64,000 bases of DNA from Rhizobium sp. ARZ01. GTDB taxonomy: Bacteria; Pseudomonadota; Alphaproteobacteria; Rhizobiales; Rhizobiaceae. Location of the stretch: assembly GCF_014851675.1 (NCBI RefSeq), contig NZ_JACVAE010000001.1:2666001-2730000 (forward strand). Direction: 5' to 3'. The notes beneath the pieces are model-generated. The model saw only the letters and a list, made by a program, of their open reading frames with translations, had not been told where the DNA came from and ran no database searches. Numbering within the stretch: the stretch's first letter is position 1; each line of letters starts with the position of its first letter. Positions 8,650-17,021 of the stretch are shown one piece after another. Made by a program: the position numbers and the translations under genes.

Positions 8650-10503
8650 ATGTCCGCTTTGAACGTTTCGCCCGCAATCCACCACGCAACGGCCACGGCC
8701 GGCGCGATCACCGGTGACCTCGGCGACCTGCCGAACTGGAACCTGGCCGATCTCTATGCCTCGCCGACGGCACAGGAGTTCCTCGCCGACCTGGAACGGG
8801 GCATGACCGACGCGATCGCTTTCGAGGCTCGGTGGAAGGGTAAGCTCGAACAGGCCGCAGGCAAGACCGGAGCGGAAGGCATCGGCGCGGCGGTGAAGGA
8901 ATTCGAGGGGCTGGAAGACCTTCTGGGCCGTGTCGCTTCCTACGCCGGCCTGACCTACTTCTCCAACACGACCGACCCGGCAAACGGCAAGCTCTACGGC
9001 GACGTGCAGGCGAAGATCACCGACATCTCCGCCCATCTCCTGTTTTTCTCCTTGGAAATGAACAGGATAGAAGACGCACGCCTCGCCGAAAGCCTGGAAC
9101 GTGACACACTCGCCGCACATTACCGCCCCTGGATCGAGGACCTGCGCAAGGACAAGCCGCACCAACTTGACGATCGCACCGAACAACTCTTCCTGGAAAA
9201 ATCCATGACAGGCGCGGCCGCCTGGAACCGCCTGTTCGATGAGACAATGGCGTCGCTACGCTACACGATCGACGGCGAGGAAATGCCGCTGGAAGTCGCG
9301 CTCAACCTGCTGCAGGACGTGGATGGCGAGACCCGCAAGAAAGCCGCGATGGCGCTGGCCAAGACCTTCAAGGAAAACATCCGCACTTTCGCGCTGATCA
9401 CCAACACGCTCGCCAAGGACAAGGAGATCTCCGACCGCTGGCGGAGTTTCGAGGATATCGCCGACAGCCGGCACCTAGCCAATCGCGTCGAGCGCGAGGT
9501 GGTCGACGCACTGGCCGCGGCAGTGCGCGATGCCTATCCGCGCCTTTCGCACCGCTACTACTCCATGAAGGCGAAATGGCTCGGAATGGAACAGATGGAA
9601 TTTTGGGACCGCAACGCGCCGCTGCCGGAGACGCCGAACGCGCTGATCCCCTGGAGCGACGCGAAGGACACCGTGCTTTCGGCCTACCGTGCCTTCGCGC
9701 CGGAAATGGCGGCGATCGCCGGCCGCTTCTTCGATGAAAACTGGATCGACGCACCGGTGCGTCCCGGTAAGGCACCCGGCGCATTCGCCCACCCGACCGT
9801 TCCCTCCGCGCACCCCTACGTGCTGGTCAACTACATGGGCAAGCCGCGCGACGTGATGACGCTGGCCCACGAACTCGGCCACGGCGTCCACCAGGTGCTG
9901 GCCGGCAGCCAGGGTGCGCTGATGGCCTCCACGCCGCTGACACTGGCAGAGACGGCATCGGTCTTCGGCGAAATGCTGACCTTCCGCAGCCTTCTCGACC
10001 AGACGAAGGACAAACGCGAGCGCAAGGCGATGCTGGCCCAGAAGGTCGAGGACATGATCAACACGGTCGTGCGCCAGATCGCCTTCTACGAGTTCGAGCG
10101 CAAGGTACACACCGCCCGCAAGGAGGGCGAACTGACTGCCGACCAGATCGGTGAGCTGTGGCTGTCGGTGCAGTCCGCAAGCCTCGGCCCGGCGATCCGC
10201 ATCTCGGAGGGATACGAGACCTATTGGGCCTATATTCCCCACTTCATCCATTCGCCCTTCTACGTCTACGCCTATGCCTTTGGCGATTGCCTGGTGAACT
10301 CGCTCTATGCCGTCTATCAGCAGGCCGAAAGCGGCTTCCAGGAGAAGTATTTCGAGATGCTCAAGGCCGGCGGAACCAAGCACCATTCCGACCTCTTGCA
10401 GCCGTTCGGCCTCAATGCCGCCGATCCGTCGTTCTGGAGCAAGGGCCTGTCGATGATCGAAGGGCTCATCGATGAGTTGGAAGCGCTTGATAAGGCGCCC
10501 TGA
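8650..10503 (+). CDS. pepF: Oligoendopeptidase F (M3B family)
   Basis: About 617 residues, cytosolic zinc metallopeptidase degrading oligopeptides. The active-site motif HELGHGVH (HEXXH) is followed by the downstream Glu in LAETASVFGEM. The N-terminal region, beginning LGDLPNWNLADLY, matches M3B enzymes, and the length is normal. I placed the start at the ATG at 8650 (MSALNVSP), which has CGAGG six bases upstream. An ATG at 8605 adds 15 residues without a visible Shine-Dalgarno. It sits 23 bases upstream of pabB on the same strand. Confidence 0.93.
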   Translation: MSALNVSPAIHHATATAGAITGDLGDLPNWNLADLYASPTAQEFLADLERGMTDAIAFEARWKGKLEQAAGKTGAEGIGAAVKEFEGLEDLLGRVASYAGLTYFSNTTDPANGKLYGDVQAKITDISAHLLFFSLEMNRIEDARLAESLERDTLAAHYRPWIEDLRKDKPHQLDDRTEQLFLEKSMTGAAAWNRLFDETMASLRYTIDGEEMPLEVALNLLQDVDGETRKKAAMALAKTFKENIRTFALITNTLAKDKEISDRWRSFEDIADSRHLANRVEREVVDALAAAVRDAYPRLSHRYYSMKAKWLGMEQMEFWDRNAPLPETPNALIPWSDAKDTVLSAYRAFAPEMAAIAGRFFDENWIDAPVRPGKAPGAFAHPTVPSAHPYVLVNYMGKPRDVMTLAHELGHGVHQVLAGSQGALMASTPLTLAETASVFGEMLTFRSLLDQTKDKRERKAMLAQKVEDMINTVVRQIAFYEFERKVHTARKEGELTADQIGELWLSVQSASLGPAIRISEGYETYWAYIPHFIHSPFYVYAYAFGDCLVNSLYAVYQQAESGFQEKYFEMLKAGGTKHHSDLLQPFGLNAADPSFWSKGLSMIEGLIDELEALDKAP

Positions 10504-10526
10504 TTCACCTGCCGAGAACCGATGAG

Positions 10527-11684
10527 ATGACCGATCGCGAACGCTTTGTGCTCCTTCGGGACGACCGCAAGGACCGGACGACGGTCTTCGCCAGGCCCTC
10601 CCTCATGGTCACCGTGCGGCAGCGATCGGAATTCGAGCCGGCGTTCCGCGCGCTGCAGGCGGCGCACGACCAAGGCAAGTGGATCGCCGGCTTCATCAGC
10701 TACGAGGCCGGCCATCTTTTCGAACCGAAGCTTGCACCCTATACGATCGACGGTCGCGAAACGCCGCTGATGAGCTTCGGCATCTTCGACGCGCCTGCCG
10801 ACAACCATCCACTGGCGTTGCCGAAGCAACGCGTCGAGAACGAGCCCTTCGTCACCGAGCCGAGGGCCGAGTGGGATCTCGAAGCCTATCGCCGGCGCTT
10901 CGACCGGCTGCATCGCCACCTGCGCGAAGGCGACTGCTACCAGGCGAACCTGACGATGCCGATCCGTGCTCGTTGGAACGGCGATTCTGTCGCCGCCTTC
11001 TGGTCGCTGATCGAGCGCCAACCGGTCAAGTACGGTGCCCTCGTCTCGCTCGACGGGCCGATCCTGTTGTCGCGCTCGCCGGAGCTGTTCTTCCGCGTCG
11101 ACAAGGACGGCTGGATCGAGACACATCCGATGAAGGGGACCGCACCACGGGGGGCCAACGCAGCCGAGGACGCGGAGATCGTCGCTGCGATGCTGGCCGA
11201 TCCCAAGTCGCAGGCGGAAAACCGGATGATCGTCGATCTCTTGCGCAACGACATCTCGCGGGTCACGGAGGTCGGCACGCTGGAAGTACCGAAGCTCTTT
11301 GCCATCGAGACCTACCCGACCGTGCACCAGATGGTCAGCCACGTGCGGGCAAAGCTCGTGCCGGACATCTCGATCCGCGACATCTTTGCCGCCCTCTTCC
11401 CCTGCGGCTCGATCACCGGCGCGCCGAAAATGCGGGCGATGGAGATCCTGCACGACCTCGAAGCCGGCCCGCGCGACGCCTATTGCGGCGCAATCGGCAT
11501 GATCGCACCCGACGGGACGATGCAATTCAACGTAGCGATCCGCACGCTGTCGCTGTTCGACGGCGGCGAGGCCATCTTCAATGTTGGCGGCGGCATCGTT
11601 TTCGACTCAACGGCCGAGGCGGAGTACGAGGAGTGCCTGCTGAAGGCCCGTTTCGCCGTGGGGGACCAATGGATATCTCGCTGA
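10527..11684 (+). CDS. pabB: Aminodeoxychorismate synthase component I
   Basis: 385 residues of the chorismate-utilising enzyme family. It aminates chorismate to 4-amino-4-deoxychorismate for folate, with ammonia from a glutaminase (PabA/TrpG) encoded elsewhere. Conserved landmarks are GDCYQANLTMP, SPELFF, the active-site block HPMKGTAPRG, the segment ENRMIVDLLRNDISRV and CGSITGAPK. The length is that of the short rhizobial PabB without fused domains. It overlaps pabC by 16 bases, so the two are probably coupled. Confidence 0.93.
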   Translation: MTDRERFVLLRDDRKDRTTVFARPSLMVTVRQRSEFEPAFRALQAAHDQGKWIAGFISYEAGHLFEPKLAPYTIDGRETPLMSFGIFDAPADNHPLALPKQRVENEPFVTEPRAEWDLEAYRRRFDRLHRHLREGDCYQANLTMPIRARWNGDSVAAFWSLIERQPVKYGALVSLDGPILLSRSPELFFRVDKDGWIETHPMKGTAPRGANAAEDAEIVAAMLADPKSQAENRMIVDLLRNDISRVTEVGTLEVPKLFAIETYPTVHQMVSHVRAKLVPDISIRDIFAALFPCGSITGAPKMRAMEILHDLEAGPRDAYCGAIGMIAPDGTMQFNVAIRTLSLFDGGEAIFNVGGGIVFDSTAEAEYEECLLKARFAVGDQWISR

Positions 11685-12319
11685 TCGAGACGCTGCGCTG
11701 GGAACCAGGAGACGGGTTTGTCCGGCTGGACCGGCATCTGGCACGCTTACAGCGGTCGGCCGAAGCATTGAGCATGGTCGGCGCAGGTGGGGCTGAACGG
11801 GCTTTGACGAAAGCGGTCACGGCGCCTCCCCTTCCCACTCCCTCGCCGGAAGTGGAAGCCTCGCCATTGCGCGTCCGCCTCGAACTCTTCGCCGACGGCC
11901 GAATCGAGGTGACGACAGCGCCGTTCAAACCGCTTGCCGCCGACGCCCGCTGGACCGTGAAGGTTGCGACGACACGCCTTTCGTCCACCGATCCCCTGCT
12001 GCGCCACAAGACGTCGCGCCGCGCCGCCTACGAAGCCGCGCGCGCCGAGTTCCCGGCAGTCGATGCCGACGAAGTTGTCCTCCTCAACGAACGCGGGGAA
12101 GCCTGTGAAGGCACGATCACCTCGATCTTCCTCGACGACGGCACCGGCATCATGAAGACACCGCCGCTGGCCTGCGGTCTGCTGGCGGGCGTGCTACGCG
12201 AGGAACTGCTCGAAACCGGCCGCGCCACGGAGCAACCTCTGCAGGTCGAGGACTTGCGACGCCATCCCTTTTACGTCGGCAATTCGCTGCGCGGCCTGAT
12301 CCCTGCGAGACTTGCATGA
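11669..12319 (+). CDS. pabC: Class IV aminotransferase (aminodeoxychorismate lyase-like)
   Basis: 216 residues, MDISLIETLRW onward. LIETLRWEPGDGFVRLDRHLARL is the typical N-terminus, and LLRHKTSRRAAYEAAR contains the conserved Lys region of PLP fold-type IV enzymes. VLLNERGEACEGTITSIFL is the conserved late motif. It should release pyruvate from aminodeoxychorismate to give p-aminobenzoate. It is shorter than E. coli PabC (269). The start overlaps the end of pabB, with GGGGGA just upstream. The stop overlaps the ATG of the next gene (ATGA). Confidence 0.88.
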   Translation: MDISLIETLRWEPGDGFVRLDRHLARLQRSAEALSMVGAGGAERALTKAVTAPPLPTPSPEVEASPLRVRLELFADGRIEVTTAPFKPLAADARWTVKVATTRLSSTDPLLRHKTSRRAAYEAARAEFPAVDADEVVLLNERGEACEGTITSIFLDDGTGIMKTPPLACGLLAGVLREELLETGRATEQPLQVEDLRRHPFYVGNSLRGLIPARLA

Positions 12320-13212
12320 ACCTTCCGCTCTATACCCCCTATGACGGTTCCGCCCGGCTCTTCACCATCGGTCTTGGCGCACTCGACCCGGATCGCTGGA
12401 TCGAACCCGACGGCGAGATCGAGCGCTATCTGACGGAAAAGGACCGCGTCCTCGGACTTCATCGCCCCAACGTCTTCGTCGCGGAGAGCGATACGCAGGC
12501 GGCGCAGGCCGAGGTGCTAGCGCTAGTCTCCGACTTCGTCCTGCGACGGCACCCTGAGCATTATCAGCAGGATGGCGGTACAGTCTCGGTTTCAGGACGC
12601 CGGATTCGACTTGACGATGCCAACCAACCCCCGCTTCTGACGGCCGGTTCGCTTGTTCAGGACGATCTCGTCATTATGCGCCGCCGCGACAGCGGCTGGC
12701 ACCTCGTTGCGGGCTATGTCGCCTTCCCCTCCTCCTGGTCGCTGCCGGAGAAATTCGGCCGGCGCATGGAGGATATTCACGCGCCCGTGCCCGGTTTCGG
12801 TGATGGGACCCGAAATGCAGGCCTGATCAACCGCATGTTCGACAACCTGCAGGCCGATAGGCCCGTATTCCGCTTCAACTGGTCGATCAATCCGGATGCG
12901 GACTTGTACTACCCGGCCTCCAAGGCCCACGGCGCCCTGCCCGCCGGTCATGATCTGTCGCTGGAAAGAACCTTTGCCCGCGACGAGCGTCAGACGCTGC
13001 GGCGATTGCCCGTCTCCGGCGACATCCTGTTCACCATCCGCATCTACAACGATCCGCTTGCTGTGGTTCGCAGCCTGCCCAATGCGTCCGAGGTCGCCGC
13101 GACCTTCGCCGATCAACTGGAGGAGCTGACCGATCCTCAGGCCGAATATAAAGGGCTCGTCGACAAGCGCGCTGAACTCGCACACCAGCTCCGGATGATC
13201 GGCACCGGTTGA
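12316..13212 (+). CDS. DUF3445 protein, heme-dependent oxidative N-demethylase-like
   Basis: 298 residues. It starts PLYTPYDGSARLFTIGLGALDPDRWIE, and has LVQDDLVIMRR, HLVAGYVAFPSSWSLPEKFGRRMEDIHAPVP and the arginine-rich end of the family. DUF3445 includes the alpha subunit of a heme-dependent oxidative N-demethylase that releases formaldehyde from methylamines. The start codon overlaps the pabC stop (ATGA), so it is the third gene of a coupled operon. A link to folate (formaldehyde capture by tetrahydrofolate) is an inference. Confidence 0.85.
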   Translation: MNLPLYTPYDGSARLFTIGLGALDPDRWIEPDGEIERYLTEKDRVLGLHRPNVFVAESDTQAAQAEVLALVSDFVLRRHPEHYQQDGGTVSVSGRRIRLDDANQPPLLTAGSLVQDDLVIMRRRDSGWHLVAGYVAFPSSWSLPEKFGRRMEDIHAPVPGFGDGTRNAGLINRMFDNLQADRPVFRFNWSINPDADLYYPASKAHGALPAGHDLSLERTFARDERQTLRRLPVSGDILFTIRIYNDPLAVVRSLPNASEVAATFADQLEELTDPQAEYKGLVDKRAELAHQLRMIGTG

Positions 13213-13286
13213 CAAGTAAACGCGACGCTTCGTGCCCACTTTATTGTGACCGAATTCTGTGCTCTAGGCATTTTCATGCTGAAGAC

Positions 13287-13305
13287 AGGGCCGCTGGCCC
13301 TCCTT
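13287..13305 (+). other. Small hairpin with T-tract before hss
   Basis: AGGGCC (13287-13292) pairs with GGCCCT (13296-13301) across GCT and is followed by CCTTTT. It is a weak candidate terminator for the pab operon, or an attenuator in the hss leader. Confidence 0.35.
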
Positions 13306-13347
13306 TTCGCGAATCACGCGCGCACTCCCGAAGGAGATCGAAGGAAA

Positions 13348-14799
13348 ATGGCAGACACCACATACCCGATTCATGGCGAAATTACAGGTCCGATCGTCAT
13401 GATCGGTTTCGGCTCTATCGGCCGCGGCACGCTGCCGCTGATCGAACGGCACTTCAAGTATGACAAGAACCGACTGATCGTCATCGAGCCGCGCAAGGAC
13501 GCAGCCGACGACGAGATCTACGCCCGCCATGGTGTTCGCCATATCACCGAGTTCGTGACGAAGGACAACTACAAGGAACTGCTGAAGCCGCTGATCAAGG
13601 AAGGCGGCGGACAGGCTTTCGTCGTCAACCTCTCGGTCGATACCGGTTCGGTCGACCTGATGAGGTTCTGCCGCAAGCACGACACGCTCTACATCGACAC
13701 CGTCATTGAGCCCTGGCTCGGCTTCTACTTCGACAAGAACATGAAGAATGCGGACCGCACCAACTACGCGCTTCGCGAGACACTGCGCAAGGAAAAGGCG
13801 AAGAACCCGGGCGGCACGACGGCCGTCTCCACCTGCGGCGCCAATCCGGGCATGGTCTCCTGGTTCGTCAAGGAAGCGCTGGTCAACCTCGCAGGCGATC
13901 TCGGTATCAAGCATGACGTGCCTGCGCAGGACGACCGCGAAGGCTGGGCCAAGCTGATGAAGAAGGTCGGCGTCAAGGGCATCCATATCGCTGAACGCGA
14001 CACCCAGCGTACCAAGCGGCCGAAGCCGCTGGACACTTTCTGGAACACCTGGTCGGTGGAAGGCTTCATCTCCGAAGGCCTCCAGCCGGCCGAACTCGGC
14101 TGGGGCACCCACGAGAACTGGATGCCGAAGAACGCCAGAAAGCAAAAGAAGGGCTGCAAGGCTGCGATCTACCTGGAGCAGCCCGGCGCCAACACGCGCG
14201 TGCGCACCTGGTGCCCGACACCGGGCCCGCAATACGGTTTCCTCGTCACCCATAACGAGTCGATTTCGATCGCCGACTTCTTCACCGTTCGCGGCAAGGA
14301 CGGCGAAGTCGTCTACCGTCCGACCTGCCACTACGCCTACCACCCCTCCAACGATGCCGTGCTCTCGCTGCACGAAATGTTCGGCAACGGCGGCAATGCG
14401 CAGCCGGTGCACCACGTCCTCGACGAGGATGAACTTGTTGACGGTCTCGATGAACTCGGCGTGCTGCTCTACGGCCACGACAAGAATGCCTACTGGTACG
14501 GCTCGCGCCTGTCGCTGGAGGAAACCCGCCGCATCGCCCCCTACCAGAACGCGACGGGTATGCAGGTGACTTCCGCAGTTCTCGCCGGCATGGCCTGGGC
14601 GCTTGAGAATCCGAGGGCCGGCATCGTCGAAACCGACGAGATGGACTACCAGCGTTGCCTGGAAGTCCAGCGCCCCTATCTCGGCCCGATCGAAGGTCAC
14701 TACACCGACTGGACCCCGCTCGACGGCCGCCCGGGCCTCTTCCCCGAGGATCTCGACACGAAGGATCCTTGGCAGTTCCGCAACATCCTGTTTCGCTGA
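13348..14799 (+). CDS. hss: Homospermidine synthase
   Basis: 483 residues, the usual length for bacterial HSS. It makes sym-homospermidine from two putrescines (or putrescine and spermidine), NAD-dependent, in the cytosol; it is a main polyamine source in rhizobia. The Rossmann motif is IGFGSIGRGTLP near residue 20. VIEPWLGFYF, CGANPGMVSWFVKEAL, HENWMP and YGHDKNAYWYGSRLS are conserved in the family. AAGGAGATCGAAGG upstream fixes the ATG at 13348; a longer reading from 13246 adds 34 non-conserved residues. It has its own terminator. Confidence 0.95.
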   Translation: MADTTYPIHGEITGPIVMIGFGSIGRGTLPLIERHFKYDKNRLIVIEPRKDAADDEIYARHGVRHITEFVTKDNYKELLKPLIKEGGGQAFVVNLSVDTGSVDLMRFCRKHDTLYIDTVIEPWLGFYFDKNMKNADRTNYALRETLRKEKAKNPGGTTAVSTCGANPGMVSWFVKEALVNLAGDLGIKHDVPAQDDREGWAKLMKKVGVKGIHIAERDTQRTKRPKPLDTFWNTWSVEGFISEGLQPAELGWGTHENWMPKNARKQKKGCKAAIYLEQPGANTRVRTWCPTPGPQYGFLVTHNESISIADFFTVRGKDGEVVYRPTCHYAYHPSNDAVLSLHEMFGNGGNAQPVHHVLDEDELVDGLDELGVLLYGHDKNAYWYGSRLSLEETRRIAPYQNATGMQVTSAVLAGMAWALENPRAGIVETDEMDYQRCLEVQRPYLGPIEGHYTDWTPLDGRPGLFPEDLDTKDPWQFRNILFR

Positions 14800-14828
14800 T
14801 TCTCAGTGTAACAAGCCACTATCTGGAA

Positions 14829-14860
14829 CGCCCGCGGCAAGCCGCGGGCGTCTCGTTTTG
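14829..14860 (+). terminator. Intrinsic terminator of hss
   Basis: CGCCCGCGGC (14829-14838) and GCCGCGGGCG (14841-14850) form a perfect 10-bp stem with an AA loop (effectively a tetraloop). TCTCGTTTTG follows. Confidence 0.82.
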
Positions 14861-14973
14861 GGACGGATAACGTTTCGCCAGCGGGGCCTTTCTCTTGCAT
14901 TCACCGGCCGATCACGGCATGGTCTGGCAATATTTTCAACGCCGTATCATTGGGCAAGGCTACGGAGACCTCT

Positions 14974-15339
14974 ATGAAACCCTTGATCTTTGCTACCCTT
15001 CTGGCAGCGGCTGCGACGCTCGCCGCCTGCCAGTCGTCGCGCGCGCCGGCCTCAGCACCGGTGGCTCAAGCGCCGCAGGGCGTGGAAGGATCATGGATTG
15101 ACACAAACGGTCTGGTTTCAACCTTCAACGCCGGCCAGTTTGCAACGAAGACGACGGACACCAACACGACGATGGCAACCGGCACTTACGTTACCCAGCC
15201 CGGCGGCCTGATCGAGATCAGCCTCTACTCCAACATTTCCAAGACGGCCTCGAAGGCGAACTGCTCGCTCGTTACGCCGCGCCAGCTGAACTGCACCTCA
15301 GGTTCGGGTGCCCAGTTCACGCTCAGCCGGCAGGGTTGA
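14974..15339 (+). CDS. omp10: Omp10-family outer membrane lipoprotein
   Basis: 121 residues. The signal peptide ends in a lipobox (TLAAC, Cys at residue 19), so it is a lipoprotein. The mature segment EGSWIDTNGLVSTFNAGQFATKTTDTNTTMATG and the end SLVTPRQLNCTSGSGAQFTLSR closely resemble Brucella Omp10. The start has GGAGA upstream. Omp10 is an immunogenic, surface-associated lipoprotein with a small beta-barrel fold of unknown function. It stands alone between hss and a GNAT gene on the other strand. Confidence 0.88.
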   Translation: MKPLIFATLLAAAATLAACQSSRAPASAPVAQAPQGVEGSWIDTNGLVSTFNAGQFATKTTDTNTTMATGTYVTQPGGLIEISLYSNISKTASKANCSLVTPRQLNCTSGSGAQFTLSRQG

Positions 15340-15381
15340 GCCTCCACCAATGAAGCGAAGCATCGTGGTTTCGCTTGATGC

Positions 15382-15927
15382 TCAACGGCTCGGGGCGCCC
15401 GCGTTCAATGCGCGAGCGTCAGATTCTTCGCGCAGCAGGGCAAAGATCGCCGTATCCCACCGCTCTGCGCCGACCTTGACCGACGATCGCCGCACACCCT
15501 CCTCAACGAAGCCGAGCCGCCTGTAAGTCGCGATCGCGGCAGCGTTGAACGTGTAGACATACAGTTCCAGCCGCTCCATCGCGGCCTGCTCGAACACGCG
15601 GCCGACGACCTGGCGCAGAAACGGCAGGGCCAAGCCCTTGCCGCGAAAGGCGGGGCTCACCGCCACCCGGGCAAGCCGTCCAATGCCATGACGCCAATCG
15701 AGTACGACTTGCGCATGGGCTGCCACCGCCTCCCCCGCAACACCCGTAAACATCCATCGCCCGGGCGTGTCGCCCTCGGTCTCCTGCTGCATCGCGGCGA
15801 ATTGTGCCGGATCGAGTGGATAACGGACATCAGGCCCGCCCCATTGGACCGCCGATGCCTCGTCCGGGAACCAGGTGCAGATCACATCGAAATCGCCAGG
15901 TGCGTAGGGGCGGATCAGAACGGTCAT
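15382..15927 (-). CDS. GNAT family N-acetyltransferase
   Basis: 181 residues. VRPYAPGDFDVICTWF-like start, central VAVSPAFRGKGLALPFLRQV carrying the acetyl-CoA binding Q/R-x-x-G-x-G/A pattern, then LYVYTFNAAAIATYRRLGFVEEGVRR. This is the fold of GCN5-related acetyltransferases, close to RimJ/RimL-like small-molecule or peptide N-acetylases. Substrate unknown. It is 52 bases downstream of the pseudouridine synthase on the same strand. Confidence 0.85.
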   Translation of the reverse strand: MTVLIRPYAPGDFDVICTWFPDEASAVQWGGPDVRYPLDPAQFAAMQQETEGDTPGRWMFTGVAGEAVAAHAQVVLDWRHGIGRLARVAVSPAFRGKGLALPFLRQVVGRVFEQAAMERLELYVYTFNAAAIATYRRLGFVEEGVRRSSVKVGAERWDTAIFALLREESDARALNAGAPSR

Positions 15928-15979
15928 TGTTCCTCGCAGGAATAAATGTGTGGCGTTGCCTATTCTGGTTGATGTGTCT

Positions 15980-16732
15980 TTATTTCATCCCGGTCTGTGA
16001 CTGCAACGCAAGGACTTCCGCGGCCGTAAGATGCCGCGCGTTGCCTTTGGGAAGGTCACCGAGGAGCAGATCGCCGATCGCCACCCGGATCAGACGCAGG
16101 ACTTCCAGACCGAGCACCTCGATAATCCGGCGGATCTGGCGGTTCTTGCCCTCGTCGAGTTCCACCTCCAGCCAGCAGTTCTTGTCACCGGAGCGCAGCA
16201 CGCGGACAGCGGATGCCTGCAGCATCTCGCCATCGTGGACCACGCCGGACATCATCCGCTGCAAATCCTCATCGCTCGGCGCGCCGCGAACCTGCACGTG
16301 GTAGAGCTTGCCAACATGTGTGTCCGGATCCAGCAGGCGCTGGGCGAAGGCCGTATCGTTGGTAAAGAGAAGCAGTCCTTCGCTCGCCTTGTCCAGCCGC
16401 CCGACGGGCGAAACAAAGGGCAAGTTCAAATCCTTCAGGCAATCGAAAACTGTCGGGCGCCCTTCCGGATCGGTACGCGTCGTGACCAGGCCGCGGGGCT
16501 TGTTCAGCGCCAGATAAACCTTGTCGTTGGCCTCGAGCACCTCGCCATCCAGCTCGATCCGGTCCCGCGCGGGATCGACCCAGGTGTTCGGATCAACCAC
16601 CTTGCGCCCGTTGACGCGAGCGCGGCCAGCCGCGATGAAAGCCTCGGCCTGCGTGCGCGAGCAGATACCGAGCTTCGAGAAAGCGCGCTGCAAGGTGACA
16701 TTTCCGGTGTTGCGGGGACTCTTGCCGCGCAC
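15980..16732 (-). CDS. rRNA pseudouridine synthase, RsuA/RluB/RluE family
   Basis: 250 residues. An S4 RNA-binding domain (about residues 12-60, QRAFSKLGICSRTQAEAFI) precedes the catalytic domain. SPVGRLDKASEGLLLFTND holds the catalytic Asp in GRLDK, and DEGKNRQIRRI is the second family motif. It isomerises a uridine in 16S or 23S rRNA. RluE/RluB subtype cannot be separated by eye. It is divergent from the 5'-nucleotidase gene. Confidence 0.92.
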   Translation of the reverse strand: MRGKSPRNTGNVTLQRAFSKLGICSRTQAEAFIAAGRARVNGRKVVDPNTWVDPARDRIELDGEVLEANDKVYLALNKPRGLVTTRTDPEGRPTVFDCLKDLNLPFVSPVGRLDKASEGLLLFTNDTAFAQRLLDPDTHVGKLYHVQVRGAPSDEDLQRMMSGVVHDGEMLQASAVRVLRSGDKNCWLEVELDEGKNRQIRRIIEVLGLEVLRLIRVAIGDLLLGDLPKGNARHLTAAEVLALQSQTGMK

Positions 16733-17021
16733 TTCAGTCGCTCCAGCTATGACGATCGGCGCTGTCGGCAGCGCCGAAGGACGAGGTGCGACAGCTACCG
16801 CCGGACGTCGGACTAGCAGATCGCACCCTGCCCGTCCATCTCGCCCGGGCGGCTGCGTCCGCCGCTCGCCTTAACCGTCTTCAAAGTCCATTTCGCGGCT
16901 TGCGGTTTTCCCTCTTGAAGTTGTCTGGATGTAGTGGAAGCATCGCTCGCGCAGAAGACGAGTCCGCCCACCCATGAAGGGTTGAGAAGCGGTCATTCCG
17001 CCTGACGAGGAGAACACGTCC

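Noticed and set aside
16733..17021. Short frames and a 7-bp inverted repeat (16758-16775) upstream of the 5'-nucleotidase
   Set aside because: No conserved product and no promoter-like context for the repeat; probably chance in GC-rich DNA.
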